Assembly (NCBI GenBank): GCA_015143735.1 | Contig: VKHC01000689.1 | Coordinates: 1 to 10,138 of the forward strand | Source of the DNA: Synura sp. LO234KE | Taxonomy: Eukaryota > Sar > Synurophyceae > Synurales > Mallomonadaceae | Direction of reading: 5' to 3' | DNA: 10,138 nucleotides | Part shown: in pieces, positions 1-7,800 of the stretch | Layout: every line of letters begins with the position of its first letter | Position numbering within the stretch: the stretch's first letter is position 1 | Position numbers and translations under genes: made by a program | Notes under the pieces: generated by a model | Databases searched by the model: none | The model's input: the letters and a program-made list of their open reading frames with translations, nothing else | What the model was told of the DNA's origin: nothing

Positions 1-2
1 AT

Positions 3-1377
3 CGAACGGAACCGGCGATAGTGTCTGTAAGCGCGAGTGGTGGTGAGCCCTCGGAGTATCGGCATGGGCAAGAGGAAGATCACCCTCTCCGTGAGTATAA
101 ACTGTCAAACCGAACCAGACACAGGTCTCTACTTCGAGATGACGTGATCCACACCGTGCGGTACGTCGCCCAGGTGCACGCCCGTGGCGATGTCCCGAGA
201 CAGAAGCGTGACGACGATTCTCCACTTTCACTGTTTAATGACGACGATAATGAAGACAGCAGTGGGGGGTTGGAGGTGAACTACCTGTCCGCTCCGTCCC
301 GATCACCACCGCATAGTAACGGGGAGCGTTTGGATGGAGATTGGGGTGTGGAACCTCAGGGGAGGAGGCGCCAGGAGGGAGGGATCTCGGGATCTGACTG
401 GGTTGAGGAGGACTATGGAGCCATAGAGGTGGGAGATTCCATGCTCAGCTCTGGGTCCATTCGTCGAAACATACACGACAGGCTAACAGAGCACAAGCCG
501 CTCCACCGTCCCTCCGCACCTCGCTCGGCTCCTTCTCGTGTGAGTCATCGTCGCTTCACGCCCGCCGTCACCTCGAATGGATTGCGTGATTTCTCACCGG
601 AAGCTCCTCCTTCAGTTCGCCGTTCTCTACCCTTAGCTTCACCGGGCGCCGTGCCGACGAGGGACCATCATGAGCGATTCCCACAGTCCGTAGTACAATC
701 TTGGCGTGCTGACGTCGAGGCTAGCGCTGCATCCGCCACTACGAAGAATCAGAACATGATTTCCTATCGGACGGAGCGCCTCTCTTGGACGGCTACTCCG
801 GTGGTTCCTTCTCCCGCCCTGAGCCCCTCCCCCCGCACACAAGACCTCGCGAATCCCTCGCCTACTCGTAACCGTTTGTGGGAACCATGGCAGGATTTGG
901 AATTTCATGGTCCTTGGGGAATGGCGTTTGAAAACGCAGCTGTTATCGAGCGGTTGTGGGACGATCCGAAGGAGCTCTTGCAATGGGAAATTCAGCAGTT
1001 GGAAAATCGGATTCGAAGGCACCATGAGGAATGGTCATTGTTACGAATGGTGAAACGAAAATGCAAAAGAGAAGTCGAAAAGCACGTGATGGAGGTAAGG
1101 GAGACCGGGGAGACCTGTGTCTTCTTCGATAATGCTGGAGAAGTAACCGCTGCGAAGCTCGGAAAGGCTTACAAAAAGGTACGGTGTGCTAATGGATGAT
1201 AGAAATATCTTCGCGTTTCGTTGTACAAACATGTCTGACCTTAATCTAACATTCCGTTTTTGCCGATAGGCCAGCGATGAGTTGGAGGCTAAAAGACTTC
1301 AGATAGTGGGGGAGGAGAGTGCGCTGAGTATAAAGTTGATGTTGCTAAAATATCAGCGACAGTACGCTTTGAAATAA
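3..1377 (+). CDS. Hypothetical protein, 5'-partial, two exons (disordered region plus helical C-terminus)
   Basis: The coding sequence joins 3-1178 to 1270-1377 (392 + 35 = 427 residues, TAA at 1375-1377). The frame is open to the window edge and its first in-frame ATG lies near 441, so the true start is upstream. Numbering from base 3, residues 1 to about 289 are rich in Ser, Pro, Arg and Asp with little predicted structure, including an acidic run (NDDDNEDSS) near residue 78. From about residue 290 the composition changes: a Trp-rich patch (WEPWQDLEFHGPWG) is followed by long charged helices, with WEIQQLENRIRRHHEEW starting at 328 and strongly basic residues after it. Exon 2 adds another charged helical segment (ASDELEAKRLQIV) and ends in KYQRQYALK. 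GC content is clearly higher than in the spacer downstream. I do not recognise the family and assign no function; a coiled-coil or DNA/protein-binding role is only a guess. The gene call is strong, the function unknown. Confidence 0.8.
1179..1269 (+). other. Spliceosomal intron, 91 bases, phase 0
   Basis: The donor is AAAAAG|GTACGG (G at +5) and the acceptor GCCGATAG|GCC. A CTAAC branch-site candidate lies at 1246-1250, with a CTGAC just upstream near 1235. Both match the usual ascomycete branch consensus and spacing. Splicing falls between codons and joins AYKK to ASDELEAK, which continues the charged helical character of exon 1. Without splicing the protein would gain six residues and stop at 1197-1199. 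RNA reads would settle which form is made. Confidence 0.8.
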
Positions 1378-1585
1378 CACCGCCAATTGAGCTGACAGTT
1401 TCAAACGTGGTGCTGCACTTATATTTGTCTGTTAACAACTTAATTTAATGGTTTTAATGTATCGTATCCCGAAAATCTTGTAGTTCGCATCGTATTGAGC
1501 AGTGGAAATCCGATGTATCGAATTTATGTAGACAGGGACATGCTTATGTCATGGACTGAGGATGCAGATATCACGGCAAACCTGC

Positions 1586-1781
1586 AAGGCTAGAAAATAA
1601 AGAAGCTAGTCAATACTAACAGTATAGATATATAAAAATCTGCTAAAGTTACCGTGGTGAGCCCCAGCTGCAGGCCAATAATTACTGATTGGTGAAGGCC
1701 AGAAAATAAAATTTATAAATGGCTTTACATATATGAAAATCTAGTAAAGGTACCGTCAGTCGATAATGAAGGCCGATAATT
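1586..1781. repeat. Decayed tandem duplication, period about 100 bases
   Basis: Three anchor blocks recur in the same order. They are AAGGC(T/C)AGAAAATAAA at 1586-1601 and 1695-1710; a 28-base block at 1628-1655 and 1729-1756, 24 of 28 identical and ending in TACCGT; and GGCC(A/G)ATAATT at 1673-1683 and 1771-1781. The offsets shrink from 109 to 101 to 98, so small indels have accumulated. This looks like an old local duplication or two neighbouring copies of one short element. Confidence 0.65.
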
Positions 1782-1938
1782 TGCCGTGTGCCTTATATTT
1801 TGAGTATTAGGCGTCTTCGAATCACCAAACCATACTGTCCCAAGTATATTTGAGCACCTACATCTAAATAAGCGTAGCGCAAAATTTATTTATTTGTACT
1901 CACATCAAAAAATTAGCACGGGCTAGCTTTAGAATCAA

Positions 1939-2057
1939 GACTGCCCTGATTAGTGAAGGTGAATTTACAATTGCATTTGACGAGACCAATATAAGAACGA
2001 CTGCCCTGATTAGTGAAGGTGAATTTACAATTGCATTTGACGAGACCAATATAAGAA
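1939..2057. repeat. Nearly perfect 60-base tandem duplication
   Basis: Bases 1939-1997 are identical to 1999-2057, giving two head-to-tail copies of a 60-base unit with 59 matching bases each. The lack of divergence contrasts with the decayed repeat upstream, so this duplication is recent, or it is an assembly artefact. The unit length keeps the reading frame, and on the minus strand it would read as a repeated 20-residue block (YIGLVKCNCKFTFTNQG core). Nothing else suggests that it is translated. Confidence 0.9.
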
Positions 2058-3007
2058 TTTACCCAAAAGCAACTAGAAAAATTGACAATCATTCTACTCC
2101 AGCAAATTGCCGCTTTCTCCCAGCCGTGCCGAATAGATTGTGCGCTCAACGTTCGAGGATTTGTATGGAGCATTCCCAGCATTTCACGAGCTAGAGAGAT
2201 GCTTAGCTAAACCCGAATAACAAGTAGCATCAAGTATTCTCGCGAAGTAGCGCAATAAATTCGATTATATCACACTCCCCAGAAATCGAACACAGAATCA
2301 CACTCATTTCTTGTTGGTCGAAGAAATCTAACAAAAAATAAGATAATTACTTTAAAATGGGTGAAAGTATATTGCATAAGAATATTTTAAACGAGAATTG
2401 CGCTAAATATAAATTTCCACATGACATATCTTAGCGCCTAAAGACACTCAAGAATATTTTGCCCGTGCAAATGAAAATAATTTAGGAGAATAATATCAGC
2501 AAATTAGACTAATTAGAATCACCAATCAAGGTTCTGCACTATCTGGAGTCCACCAGACGGAGGACGTATATTTTGATGCTAGACTTAATTTCTTCCTGGC
2601 TTAAACATACTTTAAGTAAACTTACGTGACCCAACCTTCTGATAGATTCTAAACTTCAGAATTCGATCAAAAAAGATATAAAAAAATGGGAATAAGAAGC
2701 TGCATTTGAATTCATGAAATTTTTGCATAATGGTTTTTCCTTGTTTTCTCGCTCGACTGAGACGATATTTACCTCATATTCTTATTGGAAATATTTTATT
2801 CATCAAAATGTTTAATCGTGCACTGGTTTCAAAAAGAAAATGCACTGGTGGTCCATATTCTTGTAAAGATCGCAATTATAGCTAAGTGCAAATATGTCGA
2901 GGGTGGTATATAGCATTAGCAAATGAAAAATACTTGCGGAATACTGAAATAGTTTTCGTAAATCTACAGTAAGGTTTTCCCCAAAACTTTTGGATATTTT
3001 AGTGGTT

Positions 3008-3138
3008 ACTTCAGTTTTCCTGAAGTTTTTTTACAAAAATGCCGCTTGCTATAGTGTGAAAACACAGTTATACTATAGCATGGTACTTTAACGGTATAGT
3101 TTTTGTCTTTACTTTAGTGTTCCTGAAGTGCGCGCACT
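3008..3138. repeat. Cluster of short palindromes and a 19-base direct repeat
   Basis: A hairpin-forming 19-mer at 3008-3026 (stem ACTTCAG, loop TTTTC, stem CTGAAGT) recurs at 3111-3129 with two substitutions that weaken the stem. Just after the second copy lies the perfect 12-base palindrome AGTGCGCGCACT at 3127-3138. CTATAG or TATAGT words occur four times between 3048 and 3143. The arrangement suggests a small non-autonomous element or a decayed fold-back, but I see no target-site duplication or clear termini. Confidence 0.5.
3047..3080. repeat. Inverted repeat, 9-base arms
   Basis: The arms TGCTATAGT (3047-3055) and ACTATAGCA (3072-3080) are exact reverse complements around a 16-base loop, which itself contains GTGT-GAAA-ACAC. 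It sits inside the palindrome cluster at 3008-3138. It could form a stem in RNA or single-stranded DNA; no function can be assigned. Confidence 0.55.
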
Positions 3139-3239
3139 ATAGTACGGATATTGGTATACGGATGAGCGATATCCTTCACTTTCCCCAGTGTACTACACTT
3201 GCCGAGAATCAAATAGTTAATTACGAGAGGTCGTGTTAG

Positions 3240-4330
3240 ATGTTCATGAATATCACACAGAACAGGAAGACGTCATCAGAACCACCCTCTATGAATCACG
3301 GGGCAAATTCCGTAACCGAGTAGAGAGGGAACCGAGCGAATGCACTCGGATACAAACTCTAGTCGCCAACTAGGTCCCCGTAGTATTCACACATGGGCGG
3401 GTAACAGGTACTGGCAGGAGAACAAATACGCATGGCTAATCTCTTGTCGAACGGGGGTAAGCAAGGGTCTCGACGGGGAGAGCCGCGTTTGCCACGAGTC
3501 GACGCAGGAGGGCGAGGTATGGAGGGGCGTTGGTGTTAGTGCAAGAGGGCGCAAGGAGCGGGTCAGGTAAGTCGCCCCGCAGCCACGCACAGCGAGTCGG
3601 TCAGCAGTGTCATTTCCCTTCGCGAGGGAGTGCCTGCATTCGTGTGGGACGGGGTCCAAGAAATAGGTACATCATTTTACTGCTTTGCTTTGGCAAGGAG
3701 GGCGTGGATATGAGCAATGACCGGGTTTGCAATCAGTTTAACACAGTAGTCGCTGTCGAAGACTACGTCATATCTGGGGGGAACCACGGGAGAGGGCGAC
3801 GTACGTCTAGTATTGATCCAGTCGAGGGCATGGTACATTCCACTCAGTTCTCCCGTCTTGCTGGTGGCGGCAAAGGCGCCCACCCAGTTGAGGCTCCTCG
3901 CGTTCGTCACTACTGGCCCTCAAAGTCCATTGGTCTCCGTTCGATACGGGTCGGTAATGTGCACTCTCCAGCCAGCTGGACTATTGGGCAGGGCAGAACC
4001 GTCTGTGAAGAGAAACGCAAACGGGGGCTTCTAGGAGGGGATTGCAAGGCCCCGATGTCATTGCCATAGAATCCTCTGCTTTTTGGCGGGACGTGAATCT
4101 GTTGAAGTCAGTATAAATGCAGACGACTCTCTGGGGCTGCGCATCCTTCCAAAAGGTGCAGGTGCAAGGGACATGACTGAGCCGGATGGCATATAAAAGA
4201 CCGGGTGAAATACCGCGGAAGGGTGGCGAGGTTTGCGACAGCGTCTCTGAAGAACCCGGAGTGTGGCGGGGTCTGCTACGTAACTTCGAGTAAATTCTGT
4301 AGAGTGCCGTAAAACGGGTTTTAAAATTAG
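3240..4330 (-). mobile_element. Probable decayed transposon segment (GC-richer island)
   Basis: The island has visibly higher GC than the AT-rich DNA on both sides and contains a broken minus-strand RNase H domain. RNase H domains in fungal repeats most often belong to retrotransposons, which makes an element remnant the simplest reading. However, I find no reverse transcriptase motif, integrase, long terminal repeat, poly-A tail or target-site duplication. On the minus strand upstream of the RNase H (4034-4336) the same frame continues with a TAG at 4031-4033 and a TGA near 4055, giving a basic, Arg/Pro-rich sequence I cannot place. Downstream, the shifted frame runs on to a stop near 3387 with no recognisable domain. 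A decayed host RNase H-like gene is the alternative. Confidence 0.35.
3576..4030 (-). pseudogene. RNase H-fold domain, broken by two stops and a frameshift
   Basis: Read on the minus strand, the segment shows the RNase H order of motifs: LFTDGSALPNSPAGW (first catalytic Asp at 4001-4003), GPVVTN, TSKTGELSGMYHALDWI (Glu at 3848-3850), DVVFDSDYCVKLI (Asp at 3755-3757), SWTPSHTNAG (His at 3644-3646) and GNDTADRLAVRG (last Asp at 3600-3602). All five positions expected of a type I RNase H (D-E-D-H-D) are retained. The frame is nevertheless broken. A TGA at 3920-3922 stands where Trp would be expected before GPV; a TAA lies at 3677-3679; and a shift between about 3644 and 3617 moves the last motif into another frame. 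The enzyme family cleaves RNA in RNA-DNA hybrids. The domain length, about 150 residues, is normal. Both stops could be single transitions from TGG and CAA. Very short introns are an alternative for the interruptions, but I see no good splice sites. Confidence 0.7.
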
Positions 4331-5880
4331 AGTCACGGGCCAGACGGACCGTAAATAGAATATTTTGGTTTCGAATCATCATTATCATCAAGAATATATA
4401 CTGAATTATTGGCAATTGATTCAAGAGGAGTTTTGCCACCGAATAAATATTATGTTACGATAAAACTTCTATCTCGCAAAATGTGTGCGGAGGAGACTAA
4501 GCTGCTGAAGTGCGGCATTGAGAACGACAAAAACAAAATAAAGAAAAATTAATATCATCAAAAATCCGAGTTGGTAAATCGACTAGAAAATCAACTCTGA
4601 TAAGACCAGAGTGATAGGAAGTAAATTCTGTATGATAGTGTCAACCTTTTTAAGGGGTGCACGTAAAATGAACTTTAGATACGCTCACTCTACCACCACA
4701 CAATGTTACAGTTACTCTCGTAGTACAACAGTATACAACTATGAGAATAATAGTCTCGAAGCGTGAGAGCAACGGGGGTCAAGAGTGACCGTAAACTGGG
4801 AGTTTCTGAAGGAAAAACCCAGTAATATCGAGAAACGACGACATTGTTTACAAGTATGTTTTCGAGGCTCGCCTAGAAAACGACGAGAAAACAACGAGAT
4901 CGTTCCGAGTTGATTCGAGGTTTAACTCACATAAGCGAAGTTTGTCAAAAAAGAAATTTTAAGTCGAATTAATTCAGTGTATCAGGAGCATTCGATCACA
5001 AGATATTGGAAAATAATCTGTACGTACGGTTTATCTAAAAAATTTTAGCCCACGCATGATTGGTCGTACGTATCAATGTAAGCAAGTTTAAAATTTTCAA
5101 TTCTGGGTGAGGTAAAAGAATATAGCGTACAAACAAATAGTTCGGAAATAAGAATAAAGACAGTTGACCGTCCTTTATCTTTGGAAACAAACATAAAAAG
5201 TTTATGCGCATTGGACATGAGCGACGTGTACCACAGCTGTGAAATTTCCGCAAAATATTGTCATCATCGTACAGGTCATATTAATACATAAAACTGCGAT
5301 TGGATTATTCAGTAAATGAATCGGTTTATCTACACTGGATAAACTGATCAAAACGACTTTATCTCAAGATAAACCTGTCTGAAAATGCAAAGTTAGAGCG
5401 GTTTGTACACTTTTTTCACAAACAAAATATTTTCTATGGAGTGACGGACTAGAGCGACCAAAAGTATAGAAATGTGACAGGCTAGAGTAATCGTAAATTA
5501 TTGAAATATTCTGAATAATAGAAAATCAGCCCATGCAACAGTTTATTGAAATCATTTGGAGATAGAATTTGTAACAATATGAGGACGGAGCCTGAATAGA
5601 AGACGGTATCAAGAATGCCTTAAAAAATAATATTCCAACGCCATCACTTAGAGTAGCAATCCAAACTTAAGAAACTACTCCTACCAACCATGTACCAAAC
5701 AACGGCGACAAGCGACCGAACTGAGAGCAGCCACAAAGTCCGCATAGCCAGTAGAGATATATACTGAGCAAGGAGGGTTTTCTCAACCGTAAAGTTTGAA
5801 CAGCCACATTGCGAGGAATATTATCTAGTGCTTGTGGCCATATCGCTTAGGCATGAGGCCATCAAATACTCTACCAAAAC
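4331..5880. other. AT-rich stretch without a supportable gene
   Basis: Stops are frequent in all six frames and the short open frames show no recognisable motif. A hydrophobic start (MAKLLLNQLPIIQYIFLMIM) at the minus-strand end of the frame 3981-4439 resembles a signal anchor, but it runs antiparallel and out of frame into the RNase H remnant and is probably chance. The word CGGTTTATCT occurs at 5027-5036 and 5322-5331. Confidence 0.5.
5323..5375. repeat. Inverted repeat, 9-base arms
   Basis: GGTTTATCT at 5323-5331 pairs exactly with AGATAAACC at 5367-5375, and a related GGATAAACTG lies between them. The left arm, with one extra base, also occurs at 5027-5036. This could be a trace of a small decayed element; arms this short can also arise by chance in AT-rich DNA. 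Confidence 0.35.
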
Positions 5881-6048
5881 TCGATACTCGCAGTTGTTGG
5901 ACCAAGTGAAATAGGGGAGGAGTCTGGCCGCCTCTAAAGCCCCCCAGCTGGTCTCCTCTTCACGCAACAAGCCCGCGCCACTCGCAGAGATCACCTCCTA
6001 TTGAATCCTAGAACTGAATTAGGGTTCAGACTCTCCGACTAGGACAGG

Positions 6049-6291
6049 CTAAATAATGACTGCGCGCTCCAAAGAGTCCCTCAGCCCTGACAGGACTTGA
6101 CCCTGTAGTTCGTATGCTGTTCTTCGCAGCGTTGGCATTTGATCGTCACGGACGGCCTTTCGCTCGATTTCGATCTCATTGATAACTTTCGTAGCTATTA
6201 TTCCTTCGGTGGGCTCACAGTTTAAACGAGGAGGTGCGATCTTAAGCAAAGACTCACAAGTGCCTCCCCTCTCCAACTTCCGTTCAGCCTC
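6049..6291 (-). pseudogene. Possible coding remnant, unidentified
   Basis: In a moderate-GC patch, the minus strand keeps one frame open for about 80 codons between a TGA at the upstream edge and a TAG at 6049-6051. The product is charged and probably helical, with segments such as PTEGIIATKVINEIEIERK and LQGQVLSGLRDSLERAV. There is no ATG near the start, and the flanking sequence in the same frame carries stops, so it is not an intact gene. The amphipathic character would suit part of a transposon-encoded or structural protein, but I recognise no family. It may be a chance frame. Confidence 0.2.
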
Positions 6292-6299
6292 TCAGAGGT

Positions 6300-7620
6300 G
6301 AACAGAGAAGCTGAAATCTACCACCATATTTCAATTTTTGGGGCTATTAACACAGACTTTCCTGTAGAACACAGACACATTCTGATGATGAACTTGCGCT
6401 CGATCGCCAGGATAGGGCCACGGAAAATATATTACTCCTCATTCTCCTCATCCTACAGTTGGAGCCGGAATCAAGTTTGACTCTGAAAGTCAATATATAG
6501 AACCCCTCCTAACAACTCGATCAGTTGCTGATTGACCCACATTAACCATATTTTAGAAGCTAGGTGTTGAGTACAGCTAGCACGAGGTAACCCTACTTGA
6601 TAAGGCTGGCAACGCAACCTTGCACTACTGCACAAACTTATGTCGATCGTTCCAGTCATGCAGCCTACTCTATCCTTACCAAAGGTATTTTAGACGGTCA
6701 TTTTAGGATATGCCGATGTCATTTACACGATTTAGAACAAAGCCACTCCTCATTTGCCAACGCGAGAGAGCGGATGTCACTTGCTTCACTGTTCGGGTCG
6801 AAGTCGTACTTAGTTCCGTATTTTTCCTTTGAACGGGATGCGATGAGGGTCGAAATCTTCGAATGGTTCTACTTCCATTCCATATTTTCTTTGCTACCTT
6901 CTAGACTTCAACATATTCAAAGGGACAGATGCCGGAGAGATTAGTAATGCCGAGGCAGATCGAGTTGAGTGGGGAACATCCTCGGAAGTCAGTAGATTCA
7001 GTCAGCACGTATTGTGTTGAAAACTCATCGTGATGATTTACCTCGTGACCCCTAGCTATGGATTTTTGAGTCTCTCGGATTTTATAATGATTAGGCTACG
7101 CTTGCTTAATAGTTGCAGATCAAATTCTGAGTTGGAGAGTGCAAATTTCGGACATGGTAAAAAATTAGATGTAGATCGTTTCGACGGAAACCGTAAGGCT
7201 TTTCATATCGAAACATTCTTGTTCGTAATTTGAATAATAAAAGCACGTAACCATGCTGCTGAAAGAGAAAGCTTATTACTTAGCTGGGTAAAACATGAAA
7301 AGCGCGCATAATTTCACCCAGAACCCTTACGAGCCAGGTTTGCAGATCCCTCTAGGGGTAAGGGCAAGCGGATAACCGAGAAAAGGTGAAATTCACCGAG
7401 GTTGCTTCACCTTAGCCTGATCGATAGATGAGAGAGAATAAGCTCTCCGGGTTAGCTGCTTACGCAGTCCCGTACGCGCTGTATTTCATTCAATCAGTCT
7501 ACTGAGCGGCTGGTGGAACTGTGACTACCCACAACATTGGAGTTGGAAGTAATCATCAGCGTCGAAACGCTTCATCTAAAAGTCAGTAAGTATGACTGCC
7601 TCCGTGTATCATGCACTGAT
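6300..7620. other. Spacer without a supportable gene
   Basis: The longest open frames here, 6597-6944 and 7030-7233 on the plus strand, carry no motif, signal peptide or compositional bias I can defend. Short inverted repeats occur at 7324-7330/7358-7364 (CCCTTAC/GTAAGGG) and 7383-7390/7406-7413 (AAGGTGAA/TTCACCTT). They lie close together in a GC-richer patch, but they do not fold into a tRNA cloverleaf of normal length. Confidence 0.45.
7383..7413. repeat. Inverted repeat, 8-base arms, with internal palindrome
   Basis: AAGGTGAA (7383-7390) and TTCACCTT (7406-7413) are reverse complements. The left arm also overlaps the palindrome GGTGAAATTCACC, so two alternative hairpins are possible. No T-tract follows, and no gene ends nearby. 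Function unknown. Confidence 0.3.
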
Positions 7621-7800
7621 GCAACACCCAGGTAGAAAAAAAACTCGGCAAAAATACAGAGAAAAACCCAACCAGACCCGATTTAGGATGCCCCCCTCAA
7701 TTAGAACACAGCTTTCACCCTTCAATCGTCTCCACTCTCACCCACCCCACACATACTACGAGTAATAGCTAAACCCCAAGTCCACCTCCCAGTGACAGTA
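7621..7800. other. C-rich, G-poor strand-skewed stretch
   Basis: Between about 7681 and 7800 C outnumbers G roughly three to one on the plus strand, with runs such as CCCCCC and CACCCACCCCACACA, so the minus strand is G- and T-rich. Upstream of fungal genes such pyrimidine-rich tracts often mark promoters or 5' leaders, but no convincing gene follows on either strand. It could equally be a fragment of a low-complexity repeat. Confidence 0.4.

Larger units (their letters stand above)
1378..3240. other. AT-rich intergenic spacer with repeats
   Basis: This stretch follows the stop codon of the first gene and holds no coding region I can support; stops are dense in all frames. AATAAA-like hexamers at 1596-1601 and 1705-1710 could serve as 3'-end signals for the upstream gene, but such hexamers are common in AT-rich DNA. 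The repeats inside it are listed separately. The open minus-strand frame at 1913-2182 exists mainly because a 60-base duplication, divisible by three, preserves the frame; I do not regard it as a gene. Confidence 0.6.

Noticed and set aside
639-1232. Minus-strand open frames inside the first gene (639-1025 and 1041-1232).
   Set aside because: They lie antisense to a well-supported spliced gene and show no motif; the second runs across the intron.
1913-2182. Minus-strand frame with a repeated 20-residue block.
   Set aside because: The repeat comes from the 60-base DNA duplication. There is no other sign of coding.
3340-3570. Plus-strand frame ending in a perfect-looking donor (CAG|GTAAGT at 3567-3572).
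   Set aside because: It is antisense to the end of the RNase H remnant, has no recognisable product, and I found no matching acceptor that opens a convincing second exon.
3981-4439. Hydrophobic N-terminus suggesting a secreted or membrane protein on the minus strand.
   Set aside because: It is AT-rich sequence with a chance hydrophobic run, followed by an unrelated frame overlapping the RNase H remnant.
7321-7420. Paired 7- and 8-base stems considered as a tRNA or structured RNA.
   Set aside because: The outer stem spacing of about 40 bases is too short for a tRNA and no T-loop sequence is present.
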